Origin: Paenibacillus sanguinis 2301083 = DSM 16941
GTDB lineage: Bacteria; Bacillota; Bacilli; Paenibacillales; Paenibacillaceae
DNA length: 64,000 nucleotides
Assembly: GCF_000374825.1 (NCBI RefSeq)
Contig: NZ_KB895384.1
Span: 62,001 to 126,000, forward strand
Direction: 5' to 3'
Shown: positions 50,526-59,269 of the stretch, in pieces
Numbering within the stretch: position 1 is the first letter of the stretch
How the letters are laid out: each line of letters starts with the position of its first letter
Program-made: the position numbers and the translations under genes
Notes under the pieces: generated by a model
Seen by the model: only the letters and a program-made list of their open reading frames with translations
Database searches by the model: none
Told to the model about the DNA's origin: nothing

Positions 50526-50547
50526 CAAATGGAGAGTGGTGAGAAGA

Positions 50548-50886
50548 ATGGATTTGAAGTCAATAGAACAGACTTTTAATCTCATTTATGACTTCGAAAA
50601 ATTGAAGGATTCTACCCAAGAAATACTTGAAGAACTTGTACGTAAATGCTCAACCAATTTTCTAAAAGATGAGAAGAGGAGTTTGCCAAAGGACTTAAGT
50701 TATTCAGATTTAAGAATACAGTATAGATATGTAAGTATATTCGTAAATAGCTTTGATAGGGAGTTTCCTTATTTTAGAATTTGTTTTGACTTGGTTCATC
50801 CAAAGACGGGGATTCAACTTTTCTACTATCATGTTGATTATAATATTGATGGTGAGTTCTCAGATGAATACTTTGGCAGATATTAA
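50548..50886 (+). CDS. Probable immunity protein for the Rhs tip
   Basis: 112 residues from ATG 50548, 22 bases after the toxin stop. Acidic, no membrane segment, ends 'YYHVDYNIDGEFSDEYFGRY'. Size, acidity and place fit an immunity protein that blocks the basic toxin tip. No family recognised. The longer frame to 50515 overlaps the toxin stop and has no ribosome site. Confidence 0.65.
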   Translation: MDLKSIEQTFNLIYDFEKLKDSTQEILEELVRKCSTNFLKDEKRSLPKDLSYSDLRIQYRYVSIFVNSFDREFPYFRICFDLVHPKTGIQLFYYHVDYNIDGEFSDEYFGRY

Positions 50887-50900
50887 AGGATAGTCTGTAT

Positions 50901-50940
50901 GACCTTGGGGGGATCAATTCCTTCAAGGTCTTTCTTTTAC
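50901..50940 (+). terminator. Cassette-end hairpin (copy 2)
   Basis: GACCTTG pairs with CAAGGTC and is followed by TTTCTTTTA. The tail AAGGTCTTTCTTT and a following ACCC-CAT are shared with copy 1. Confidence 0.65.
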
Positions 50941-51315
50941 CCCCATCCAGTGCCGAATGAATCGGGCAGCCAGTTTAAACAGCTTTTTGCCTTGCTGGTT
51001 GCAGAAGGGCAGCTATGGCGAGAGCAAGATCCGTTTTCTAGTCAGCAGTACCTGCATGATATGCTGGATGGTCTGCTGCGTTATGCGGAGCCGGTGCTAA
51101 GCGATTCGGATATGAGACTGAAAATGACATTGGATTATAGGAAGCTTCCAGCCTGGAGACGACACTCCGCTATACGAAAGCAACGCTTCTTTTTTATCGA
51201 TTGGAATAAATGGCTTATTTATGCACCCTATGTAATTAATCAGCAAATGGACGAGACAGTAAGATTACTGACGCAATCTCCTAGCCTTAGAGAAATCCAA
51301 GAAAAATCCATGTAG
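50938..51315 (+). pseudogene. C-terminal fragment of an unknown protein
   Basis: Open frame of about 125 codons right after the cassette hairpin. A nominal ATG at 50899 lies inside the hairpin. The product, with 'FALLVAEGQLWREQDPFSSQ' and 'AWRRHSAIRKQRFFFIDWNK', is host-like in composition (more G+C than the toxin island). It looks like the tail of a gene whose front was replaced by the island. Family unknown. Confidence 0.45.
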
Positions 51316-51470
51316 GAATCTAAGAATTTGATATGTACCCCAAAGAAATAATAGATACAATTAATGATAATGATTCCCATATTCAGAAGAGAGGGGAGCC
51401 ACTTAGAGCGCAGAAGAATGAAGAAGTATGCTAGATTGAGCACTTTTGCAAGCGGGTAGCCTCCTGTCAC

Positions 51471-52249
51471 TTACTTCGCCTTCGCCCGCAGCAAAGGCTG
51501 ATACATCATCAAGGCCTGATTGCCTGTAATGAATTCGTCCGCAAGCAGTTCACCTTCCAGATTGAATTCTTTTCTGTAAATGGAATTAGTTCTGATCGAT
51601 GTTCTCTTTCATATACTTCGTAATAGTGGACTGGCGCACTTGTTGTCCGCCATTCTCCATGTAAAGCTTCCTCGTCCATATAAACGAGCAATTGATAGGG
51701 CTGACTCGTTGGGTTATAAATTTGCAAGTCCAGATAATTAAAAGAACAGGTAGCGCCGCTTCCGAAAGGCTGGGTTCGATTCGCATCCGGAAATACATCA
51801 TAACTATGGCGATGCCGCTCGGTCACAATTAACGGAGTATGAAGTGTGATCCAGTAAATCAGGTTAGATAGCTGACACAGTCCCCCGCCAATTCCGGGTT
51901 TGAAGGTGCCATAGTAGAGAACCATGCCTTCCACATAGCCTTTTCGTTTGGTAGGATTGCCGATTAGCCTCCAATAAGAAAAAGTTTCTCCGGGATCAAT
52001 CACGATCTGGTTAAGGCGCGGAATCGCAATTTGCAGATTTTTGATCTTATTATACTGAAGCCACATATCCACGTTTTTTAGCTTCCGAAGAAGCGGGGTA
52101 GCATGACTTGCAGCCAAATGAGGCAGATGATCGTCAAGCATACGGCTTGCAAATGTTACGTTTCCGAAATACCATTTCATATACCGCTTAAGCTTGAAAT
52201 AATAGGAGCCTGCCTTAACCCTGAGTCTGGATCTCTTCTTCGGCTTCAT
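51471..52249 (-). pseudogene. VanW-family protein, frameshifted near the C terminus
   Basis: The first frame (52249 to 51509, 246 residues) has the VanW core: 'LNQIVIDPGETFSYWRLIGNPTKRKGYVEG', 'GIGGGLCQLSNLIYWITLHTPLIVTERHRHSYDVFPD'. At about 51590-51610 the reading slips: the -1 frame gives the expected family ending 'NSIYRKEFNLEGELLADEF' and 'ITGNQALMMYQPLLRAKAK' to TAA at 51471, whereas the first frame ends in unlikely residues. One base has been lost or two gained. VanW function is poorly known. Confidence 0.8.
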
Positions 52250-52272
52250 CGTCTCCCTCCTTCTTACCGAGC

Positions 52273-52776
52273 TTATTCAAACGTTTTCCCCATGTAGAAC
52301 TCGTCGATATATACCCTATCAATATACAACGATTTTTGCTTGGTGCCTTCAATCTGAAATCCCATTTTCTTATATAGAGCAATGGCCGCTTCATTATGGG
52401 ACATTACGGTTAGCTCAAGCTTTTTCAATCCGGTGTTCTTCCGCCATTCTTCCAAAGCTTGGAACAAACGCGTGCCAATGCCTTGTCCTTGATAAGTACT
52501 CAGGATTCCCGCAACAATATAACCGACGTGCTTGATTCTACGCGTCTTTCCTCCATCCACCAAGAGGTATCCAACAAGCAGATCACTATGTTCCGCGACC
52601 AGAATCGTTGAATTATCGGAAGCAAGGAACGACTGCACCATTTTTTGGTGACGATCAAGCGGTGTGTTTCTTTCTCCAGGCTCATACAGCATAAATTTCG
52701 TCTCTTGATCCAGCTTATGGCATAGCTCCAGATGCTTCGCTGCATCTTCCTCTCTAATTTCTCTTATGGATAGCAC
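52273..52776 (-). CDS. GNAT-family N-acetyltransferase
   Basis: 167 residues. Acetyl-CoA-binding 'VGYIVAGILSTYQGQGIGTRLFQALEEW' (QGQGIG loop) and 'LKKLELTVMSHNEAAIALYKKMGFQIEGTKQKSLYID', the RimI/SpeG-like C terminus. Soluble. Substrate unknown. GGAGGGGATTCCCGT upstream. It is 23 bases upstream of the VanW gene on the same strand. Confidence 0.88.
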   Translation of the reverse strand: MLSIREIREEDAAKHLELCHKLDQETKFMLYEPGERNTPLDRHQKMVQSFLASDNSTILVAEHSDLLVGYLLVDGGKTRRIKHVGYIVAGILSTYQGQGIGTRLFQALEEWRKNTGLKKLELTVMSHNEAAIALYKKMGFQIEGTKQKSLYIDRVYIDEFYMGKTFE

Positions 52777-52821
52777 GGGAATCCCCTCCTGTCAGTCATT
52801 CGTTCTGATCTGTTGATTTGA

Positions 52822-54804
52822 TTAATAAAGGATAACAGACACTTTTCCATTTATAAAAGCAACGGTATCAAAATTGCCGTACACCCAGGTTTCCAGGAGT
52901 CTACCATTGGTCTTAAGCGTGCTTTTGCCGGCAGGTTCTCCCCAAGCCAACGATACTTGTTCCTTCGTCATTCCCAGATCGACTTGCCGCAGCTTGATTT
53001 TGTTCCATATCGAGGAGGACCAATTATATTTCTTGTAAGGATCATACTTCAGGAAGGAATAGCCATCATTGAAGAGATCCGTTACATTCGTCGAGAACAT
53101 TGGATAGGTCTTGAGTGTTTTCCCCCTGCTGGTCTTGAACGCAACTACAAAGCTACCTGATTCATCAGGAATGACGTCGCTGACTGTCACTTTGGAGAAG
53201 CGCTCCCAGTCGCTGAAGTCGTTAACCCAGTATGTTTTACCGATGTACTTCGCCAATTGGCCCTGCTTCGCCTTTTTCACAAGAGCAGCCGTTTCCGGTG
53301 AGACCACCGTCATTTTAGCTGAACCGAATGAGATATGAACCTGCTTCCATTGGCTGTCCCATTTCACCGTCGCACCGAAATGATCAGCGAGCAAGGAGGC
53401 CGGAATTAGAAGTGCTCCCTTGTCAAATACGGGCGCAGCCTTTAACACCTTGGACTCGCCCTGAAGTATGACGTTCTTCTCCTTCGCCTTCAGCAGCAGT
53501 GTCGTCTCTCCAAGCGTTGCCTTAAACCCGCCTCCTTGTGCGGAATCCAACTGGCCGCCCAATGCTTGAAGCACTGGCTTCGCGGATACGTATACCGTTC
53601 CTCCGATCAGTTTTGCAGAGTTCAAATTGCGGGTCAAGCTTGCCGAAATCGTAACACTCTCCGATAATTCGCCGGTGCTGACAGTTACTTTGGCTTCGCC
53701 TACCCCAAGCGATTCCAACATTCCTCCCGAACCAACCCGCAGCAAATACGGCTTATCGATGCTTAACGTAGCTTCACGAATATCCACCTTGATCTCAGCA
53801 CCATTTGAATAGGTCTCTTTGGCGCTGATCTCCACATGATCGCCAACCGCCACCTGGGTCTCAGATACATGGACCGTCAATTTCTCCGGTCTGGGCACCT
53901 CGATCGCCTTCACCTGGCCTTTTTCGTAGAGAAGCCAACTGCCGTCGTTTCGCTTGGCATAGAAATGATCCATATCCGACAACACTGAAATCTTGACGAT
54001 CTGATTCAGCCCGGTCAGCTGTTCCGTCAGCTTAATCCGGTCTTTATAGTTCCCTGTCGCCCATACGGTACCGTCTTTTCTCGCTACCAGCAAAGCAGGA
54101 GTAGGATGCTTCGTCGTTTCCGCTGCGAAGGCAATATGCACAGCATCCTGAGCTACTGTGGAAGGAATCAGCTGGCCTCGATCATCAAATTCATAGGTTT
54201 GATATAAGACAACCTGACCATTGGCGTATAGCAGAGCCACACGGCTATCGTATGCCGCGAGCGACGCCACTGACGCCGCATCGGGAATCGTTGCCAGTTG
54301 TTTAAAGGTATCCGGCTTGTACGGATCGCTGAGCAACAGCTCGCCATTTTCAGTCAATGCCGCCAATTCCTTGTCACCCGTACCGATGAGACGGACAGCC
54401 TCCAGCTGCTCCACCCGACCGCCTTTGCTCCACACACTTCCGTCCTGCTTAAGCCAGTAACCGCCGGAGATCTGCTTCACAGCGGTTTGTCCTGCTGTAG
54501 CATGTGGCGCCTGGCCGACATCCCACTCCACCAAGCTTCCGTTCCGGTTAATCCCGATCCCGCCGAACTCCCCGTAGGAAGAAATCTCGTTAAAGGGGCC
54601 TGGAGTCCGAATGATCCGTTCTCCGCCCAGCAATGACCATAGTGAGCCATCGCTCATCAGCATTGCATGCTTCCCGGCCATATCCTGAATTTGCAATTCA
54701 TCCGCTGCTTTTGTGGACGCTTCAGCCCTTGAAGTCAGGCCGCCCGTCAGCCCCGAGCTAAAGACCAGCCCTAGTGCAACTATAAGTTTTACTAATTTAT
54801 TCAT
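52822..54804 (-). CDS. Secreted RCC1-like / copper-amine-oxidase 'stalk' domain protein
   Basis: 660 residues from ATG 54804 (AAGGGAGAG). Signal peptide ('LVKLIVALGLVFSSGLTGGLTSRAEA'). About 40-300: RCC1-type repeats with D-G-S-V/L-W units ('LMSDGSLWSLLGG', 'LKQDGSVWSKGG', 'ARKDGTVWATGN'). About 305-385: an Ig-like bacterial domain ('LTVHVSETQVAVGDHVEISAK'). About 390-480: copper amine oxidase N-terminal-like (stalk) domain. Final 70: a BamE/SmpA-like fold ('VDLGMTKEQVSLAWGEPAGKST'). Exported; role likely in the cell envelope. Confidence 0.82.
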   Translation of the reverse strand: MNKLVKLIVALGLVFSSGLTGGLTSRAEASTKAADELQIQDMAGKHAMLMSDGSLWSLLGGERIIRTPGPFNEISSYGEFGGIGINRNGSLVEWDVGQAPHATAGQTAVKQISGGYWLKQDGSVWSKGGRVEQLEAVRLIGTGDKELAALTENGELLLSDPYKPDTFKQLATIPDAASVASLAAYDSRVALLYANGQVVLYQTYEFDDRGQLIPSTVAQDAVHIAFAAETTKHPTPALLVARKDGTVWATGNYKDRIKLTEQLTGLNQIVKISVLSDMDHFYAKRNDGSWLLYEKGQVKAIEVPRPEKLTVHVSETQVAVGDHVEISAKETYSNGAEIKVDIREATLSIDKPYLLRVGSGGMLESLGVGEAKVTVSTGELSESVTISASLTRNLNSAKLIGGTVYVSAKPVLQALGGQLDSAQGGGFKATLGETTLLLKAKEKNVILQGESKVLKAAPVFDKGALLIPASLLADHFGATVKWDSQWKQVHISFGSAKMTVVSPETAALVKKAKQGQLAKYIGKTYWVNDFSDWERFSKVTVSDVIPDESGSFVVAFKTSRGKTLKTYPMFSTNVTDLFNDGYSFLKYDPYKKYNWSSSIWNKIKLRQVDLGMTKEQVSLAWGEPAGKSTLKTNGRLLETWVYGNFDTVAFINGKVSVILY

Positions 54805-54827
54805 CCGCAAACTCTCCCTTGTCCGTA

Positions 54828-55025
54828 ATGAGTCCAACTCATTCCATAATTATACATCCTGAAGGCGAAAACATCATTATTATTGGTACGTATTCTTTCG
54901 CTTCCTGGGCGGTAGGGGATGAACCGTTAAGCGACGAAGAAATGAGACAACTAAAAGCTTCGACCGAGTTTGTTTCAGGGGAGGAAGCTAAGCGTGAGTT
55001 CGGGCTAAAAGTTGATTTACCATAA
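54828..55025 (+). pseudogene. Antitoxin-like fragment
   Basis: 65 codons; the C-terminal half 'LSDEEMRQLKASTEF' and 'SGEEAKREFGLKVDLP' looks like the toxin-wrapping tail of a Phd/RelB-type antitoxin, while the N-terminal DNA-binding part is missing. No ribosome site. Directly followed by a RelE toxin fragment. Confidence 0.4.
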
Positions 55026-55030
55026 AGAAT

Positions 55031-55141
55031 GGTTTATATCGTCTAAGAGTTGGAAATAACCGAATCTTATTTGAAATAAATGAATAAGAAAAGATCATTT
55101 ATATACGAGCAATAGGGTCGCGCGGCGATATTTATAAATGA
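55031..55141 (+). pseudogene. RelE/ParE-type toxin C-terminal relic
   Basis: The frame reads 'GLYRLRVGNNRILFEINE', a TAA at 55085, then 'EKIIYIRAIGSRGDIYK' and a stop at 55139. This is the conserved end of RelE-family toxins. The N-terminal part is deleted and there is an internal stop, so it is inactive. Confidence 0.75.
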
Positions 55142-55183
55142 TAAATTTGTTAGCTCCGCTGACTTCGGTTGGTGGAGTTTCTT

Positions 55184-55315
55184 CATAAATGGAGTAAGTA
55201 TAAAGAGTTAAATCGAAAGTTTTGGGCAGAAGGTTACTATGTGAGTACAGTGGGTCGAAATGAAGCAACCGTAAGAAGGTATATTCGTGAGCGAGAAGCA
55301 CATGATCAGGCGTAG
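55184..55315 (+). pseudogene. IS200/IS605-type transposase (TnpA) 3' relic
   Basis: Open segment ending 'LNRKFWAEGYYVSTVGRNEA' and 'TVRRYIREREAHDQA', the typical C terminus of IS200-family Y1 transposases (the catalytic Tyr helix precedes and is lost or altered). The remainder of the gene has been deleted. Confidence 0.8.
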
Positions 55316-55546
55316 ATAAGCTGAGTGTAAAAGAATACGAAGACCCATTTAGCAGTAATAGCAGCAATAGGAGCAAAAAGAAGTAAAACCAGTTTAACGG
55401 GTAAGTGAAAGTGACAAATACCACTGAGCCTGAACAGATTTACTGTCAATTTAGCGTCTTTAGGCGCAGTTTGGCAACAGGGGGTTATACCCCCAAGAGT
55501 AAACCATCCGTTGGACGGGTGGTCATGATTAAGGGTTTCACAGATC
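55316..55546. mobile_element. Right end of the IS200-type relic
   Basis: Non-coding. It has a hairpin with GGGGG/CCCCC (around 55480-55495) and another at 55505-55525 (ACCATCCGT, loop TGG, ACGGGTGGT), as in the subterminal hairpins IS200/IS605 elements use in place of terminal repeats. The element seems to end just beside the 3' end of tRNA-Pro. Confidence 0.55.
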
Positions 55547-55619
55547 GAGACGACAGGATTTGAACCTGCGACCTCTTGCTCCCGAAGCAAGCGCTCTACC
55601 AAGCTGAGCCACGTCTCGT
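55547..55619 (-). tRNA. tRNA-Pro (anticodon CGG)
   Basis: 73 bases. Acceptor stem CGAGACG/CGTCTCG, D arm GCTC-AGCTTGGTA-GAGC, anticodon stem CTTGC/GCAAG around loop TTCGGGA (anticodon CGG), T arm with GGTTCAAATCC. CCA is not encoded. Confidence 0.95.
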
Positions 55620-55681
55620 AGGGTGTTTTAACAGTTAGTCATTTTACTCCGATAAAATTGATTTGTAAAGTCACGGTAAAG

Positions 55682-55710
55682 AAGGGGGAGCCACATATTG
55701 GCTCCCCCTT
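55682..55710 (-). terminator. Terminator of the LacI-type gene
   Basis: AAGGGGGAGCC pairs with GGCTCCCCCTT around a seven-base loop, followed on the minus strand by CTTTACC. The T run is short, the stem strong. Confidence 0.75.
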
Positions 55711-55722
55711 TAAGCTGCCCGA

Positions 55723-56715
55723 TTAAGTTGTTTCCCCGCGGACTAATTCAACGTCTACAATAGTCGTGCTGTTGATTTCCTCATCTTTATTTTCGATCAT
55801 TTGAATAAGCGTATTTAACAGGAGGCGTCCGATACGGTCGATGGGTTGCTTGATGGTGGTCAGCTTGGGGTTTTGCAGCATCCGTGTGAAGCTGTGATGG
55901 TCATAACCCACGATTTTCAACTGTTCAGGGACTTTAATCCCTTTTTGCTGTGCATAAATGTAGAGGGCATATGCAACAATATCATTACTACAGAAAACCC
56001 CATCGTAACCAGATAATTCAATCGTAGACAATTCATGGGTGATGAAATCCCAGAAATAGTCGAAGGTCAATTTGTTGCGTGCGCCTTCAACGAAGTCGTA
56101 TTCCACCTTGTATTTCATACAGGTGAGGAGGAATGCATCTCCCCGCCGATTGGAGAGCATGTCCAGATCAAGAGGACCGGATATGTGGAGAATCCGTTTA
56201 CAGCCTTGTTGGATAAGATGCTCTGTGGCTAATTCGCCCCCGCGAAAATTGTCTGAACCGATGCAGGGAATATTGGGGGAAATCAACCGGTCAAAGGAGA
56301 CAATCGGTAAGGTCACCTTCTTGTATTGGTCAATATCCAAGGTGTGACTACACATGATGATACCATCGACTTGATTTTGCCGGAGCATACTAATGTAATT
56401 GGCTTCCTTTTCAGGATCGTCCAGCGAATTGCAGACCAGCACTTTGTAGTTGCGACCATTGGCCTGAATTTCGATATATTTAATGAGCTCGGAGAAAAAG
56501 GGGTGATTCGAGTCAGGGACGATGACGCCGATAAAGAAGGTTTGACTTTTTTGCAGGGCTCTGGCAATCAGATTAGGATGATAATCCACGGCTTCCATAG
56601 CCGTCTCCACTTTTTTACGGGTTTCTTTGCTGATATAGCCACGATTGTTGATTACCCGGGATACAGTCGTAACAGAAACTCCGGCCTTTTTGGCCACATC
56701 TTTAATACTCGACAT
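55723..56715 (-). CDS. LacI-family transcription regulator
   Basis: 330 residues. N-terminal 'SIKDVAKKAGVSVTTVSRVINNRGYISKETRKKVETAMEAVDYHPN' (classic LacI helix-turn-helix and hinge) and a periplasmic-binding-type sensor domain ('FIGVIVPDSNHPFFSELIKYIE', 'DGIIMCSH', 'GCKRILHISGP'). Divergent from the sugar operon at 56978 and its likely repressor. Confidence 0.93.
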   Translation of the reverse strand: MSSIKDVAKKAGVSVTTVSRVINNRGYISKETRKKVETAMEAVDYHPNLIARALQKSQTFFIGVIVPDSNHPFFSELIKYIEIQANGRNYKVLVCNSLDDPEKEANYISMLRQNQVDGIIMCSHTLDIDQYKKVTLPIVSFDRLISPNIPCIGSDNFRGGELATEHLIQQGCKRILHISGPLDLDMLSNRRGDAFLLTCMKYKVEYDFVEGARNKLTFDYFWDFITHELSTIELSGYDGVFCSNDIVAYALYIYAQQKGIKVPEQLKIVGYDHHSFTRMLQNPKLTTIKQPIDRIGRLLLNTLIQMIENKDEEINSTTIVDVELVRGETT

Positions 56716-56800
56716 AAGATCATCCTTTGTTTATTGTTGTTGCCTTTTTTAAAATTCTATAGAAGGGGCTTTAATCCTTCCTTATAAACTATAGCATCAA

Positions 56801-56818
56801 TGTGTTAACGTTACCACA
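56801..56818. promoter_or_regulatory. LacI-type operator 1
   Basis: TGTGTTAACGTTACCACA, an 18-bp palindrome with one mismatch pair, in the space between the regulator and its target operon, 86 bases before the regulator start. Confidence 0.6.
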
Positions 56819-56880
56819 TTTTTGTGATTTATACGTCATATTATTTTACAAAACCATTGATTTATGTCGTTTTTTTTGTA

Positions 56881-56917
56881 TGAAAACGTTTGACATAAAA
56901 TCAAAAAAGAATATAAT
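56881..56917 (+). promoter_or_regulatory. Sugar-operon promoter with overlapping operator
   Basis: TTGACA (56890), 16 bases, TATAAT (56912-56917). The -35 is embedded in TGAAAACGTTTGACA (56881-56895), a palindromic LacI/CcpA-type site, so binding would block polymerase. Confidence 0.75.
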
Positions 56918-56977
56918 AAAGTTCATGAGTTCGTTCATTGAACCTATTTCAAAAAAAGCAGAATGGGGGAACAAAAA

Positions 56978-58300
56978 ATGAAGAAGTGGATGTCTCTTTC
57001 CATAGCCTTGGCACTTGTTGTTACAGTGTTAGCGGCCTGTGGAGGAAATGGCAAGGCAACCAATGAAGCCGATGGAGGCCAAGGGGCTGCCAATACGGGC
57101 GGAAAGCCCGTAGATATTACGGTGCTGGTTGGTAAAGAGGAAATTGCCAAGCCTTTTGAGGCGATGGTCAAGGATTACAATGAATCGCAGGATAAGGCGA
57201 AAGTTACGATCATTCCTTTGTCTGGTGCAAACGGGTACGAAAGAATGACAACATTGTATGCGGCGAACAATGCGCCGACAGTAATCAGCATCGGGCAAGA
57301 AATGCCGCTGATGAAGGACAAGCTGGTGGATCTGACCAATGAAGAGTGGGTCAAGAATGCATCTACCGGTACGCTAGATTATGCCACCTTCGACGGCAAA
57401 GTGCTGGGTATGCCAATGTCCGTTGAAGCCTTTGGTTTTATCTATAACAAAGCCATCTTGGACAAGGTAACCGGAGGAAAGTTTGATCCTGCAACCGTCA
57501 AAACTATTGATGACCTGAAAGCGCTGTTTGAAAAAATTCAAGCCAGCGGTGTAGCCCCAATCACAGTAACTCCACTCGACTGGTCGCTTGGTGCTCACTT
57601 CACAAATATTCTGTTCACTACTCAATCGCAGGATCGGGAAGCGCGTCACAAGTTCCTTGATGACATGACCGCAGGCACCGTTGATTTGTCTAACAACGCC
57701 ATTTTCAATGGCTGGATGGATGTTTTCGATTTGATGAAACAATATAATACAGCAAAAGATGCCCCACTGGCAGCTCAATATGACGAGGCTCCATTGTTGT
57801 TGGCTGACGGAAAAGCGGCGATGTGGTTCATGGGCAACTGGACATATCCACAGATCAAAGAAGCCGATCCGGAGGGCGAATATGGCTTTCTGCCTGTACC
57901 CATCAGCAACAACGCTGACGATTACGGCAACAGTCAAATCTCGGCGAGTGTTTCCTTGTACTGGGCAATTGACAAAGAACAATCCACTCCCGAACAACAA
58001 GCTGCTGCTAAAGATTTCTTGAACTGGATGATTGGCAGCCCAGAGGGTCAGGATTATTACGTGAATCAATTCAGCGCACTTCCTGCCTTCAATAATTTCC
58101 AAGTTCAACCAGAGGATACCTTGTCGCAATCGGTATTGTACTATATGGATCAGGAGCAAACTCTGGAGTGGATGAATCTGTACTTCCCACCGGATGGTTT
58201 CCCAACGATGGGAGCAACATTGCAAAAATATTTGACGAATACTATTGATCGCGAAGGCGTAGTAACAGAATTTGAGAACTATTGGAAGACAAAGAAATAA
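56978..58300 (+). CDS. ABC sugar-binding lipoprotein (family 1)
   Basis: 440 residues from ATG 56978 (GGGGGAAC). Signal with lipobox 'TVLAACGG'; N-terminal lobe 'VDITVLVGKEEIAKPFEAMVKDYNESQ', 'LPAFNNFQ' near the end. MalE/UgpB-like solute-binding protein tethered to the membrane. Its likely ligand is sucrose or an oligosaccharide, by context. Confidence 0.92.
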   Translation: MKKWMSLSIALALVVTVLAACGGNGKATNEADGGQGAANTGGKPVDITVLVGKEEIAKPFEAMVKDYNESQDKAKVTIIPLSGANGYERMTTLYAANNAPTVISIGQEMPLMKDKLVDLTNEEWVKNASTGTLDYATFDGKVLGMPMSVEAFGFIYNKAILDKVTGGKFDPATVKTIDDLKALFEKIQASGVAPITVTPLDWSLGAHFTNILFTTQSQDREARHKFLDDMTAGTVDLSNNAIFNGWMDVFDLMKQYNTAKDAPLAAQYDEAPLLLADGKAAMWFMGNWTYPQIKEADPEGEYGFLPVPISNNADDYGNSQISASVSLYWAIDKEQSTPEQQAAAKDFLNWMIGSPEGQDYYVNQFSALPAFNNFQVQPEDTLSQSVLYYMDQEQTLEWMNLYFPPDGFPTMGATLQKYLTNTIDREGVVTEFENYWKTKK

Positions 58301-58312
58301 TAAAGTTGAATT

Positions 58313-58346
58313 GTAGAGGGAAAGGCCTATCCGGCTTTTCCTCTAC
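58313..58346 (+). promoter_or_regulatory. Intra-operon stem-loop
   Basis: GTAGAGG and paired CCTCTAC enclose AAAGGCC/GGCTTTT, a long hairpin just after the binding-protein gene. Such hairpins commonly stabilise the binding-protein mRNA and lower expression of the permeases. Confidence 0.65.
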
Positions 58347-58387
58347 CTTATTATTCAGAGCCCTTTCTTTGGAGGTCATCCAACCCT

Positions 58388-59269
58388 ATGTATAATGAAA
58401 AAACATGGACAGGTAAATTAAAGGCATTCGGCTTATTCGCAGCCGTTCCGCTGTTTGCATTCATCACGGTCATCATCGTGCCTTTCTTAGCGGGGCTGTT
58501 CATGACCTTGACGAACTGGCAGGGGACAGGCAGTTTTGAATTTACGGGCCTGAGCAACTATGTCACGGCTCTGCAAGACAATATATTTTGGGACTCCATG
58601 TGGTTAACGATCCGCTATGTGTTCTTTACGTTGATTTTGACCAATGTGATTGGCTTCGCTCTTGCACTGATCGTAACTAGTGGGCTGCGCAGCCAAAATT
58701 TCTTCCGTGCCGGATTCTTCACGCCTAACCTGATTGGCGGAATTATTCTCGGCTTCGTCTGGCAGTTTATTTTCACTAAAGTCCTTGTGTATGTAGGTAC
58801 TGAACTGCATCTGGGCATCTTCTCTTCGTCCTGGCTTGCAGACCCGGGAATGGCCTTTTGGTCTTTGGTCGTAGTAGGTGTCTGGCAAAATGCCGGGTAC
58901 ATGATGCTAATTTACATTGCTGGCTTGACGGGGATTTCGGAATCGCTTACCGAAGCTGCCAATCTGGATGGTGCAGGTTACTTCAGACAGTTGATCAGTA
59001 TCCGCATTCCTTTGATGGTACCTGCCTTTACAATTAGCTTGTTCCTGACGCTGCAACGCAGCTTTATGGTCTATGATACCAACTTATCCTTGACCAAGGG
59101 TGGACCATATCGTAGTACGGAAATGATTGCCATGCACGTATATAATGAAGCTTTTGTATATCAGAATTACGGACCTGGACAGGCAAAGGCATTTATATTA
59201 TTCCTGATTGTGGCATTGATTGCCGTTCTGCAAGTTAGAGCGATGAAAAAAGTGGAGGTGGAAGCGTGA
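58388..59269 (+). CDS. ABC sugar permease (MalF type)
   Basis: 293 residues, six membrane segments; 'GLFMTLTNWQGTGSFEFTGLSNYVTAL' near the N terminus and EAA loop 'ESLTEAANLDGAGYFRQLISIRIPLMVPAF'. Starts with ATG 58388 after GGAGG. First permease of the pair. Confidence 0.93.
   Translation: MYNEKTWTGKLKAFGLFAAVPLFAFITVIIVPFLAGLFMTLTNWQGTGSFEFTGLSNYVTALQDNIFWDSMWLTIRYVFFTLILTNVIGFALALIVTSGLRSQNFFRAGFFTPNLIGGIILGFVWQFIFTKVLVYVGTELHLGIFSSSWLADPGMAFWSLVVVGVWQNAGYMMLIYIAGLTGISESLTEAANLDGAGYFRQLISIRIPLMVPAFTISLFLTLQRSFMVYDTNLSLTKGGPYRSTEMIAMHVYNEAFVYQNYGPGQAKAFILFLIVALIAVLQVRAMKKVEVEA

Noticed and set aside
51366..51384. Fur-box-like GATAATGATTCCCAT sequence
   Set aside because: About 14 of 19 matches but no gene start downstream on either strand.
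55306..55602. 98-codon minus-strand frame through tRNA-Pro
   Set aside because: Begins inside the tRNA with the well-known spurious translation of tRNA (REQEVAGSNP), not a gene.
57374..58225. 283-codon minus-strand frame inside the sugar-binding gene
   Set aside because: Shadow of a clear lipoprotein gene, no start site or family.
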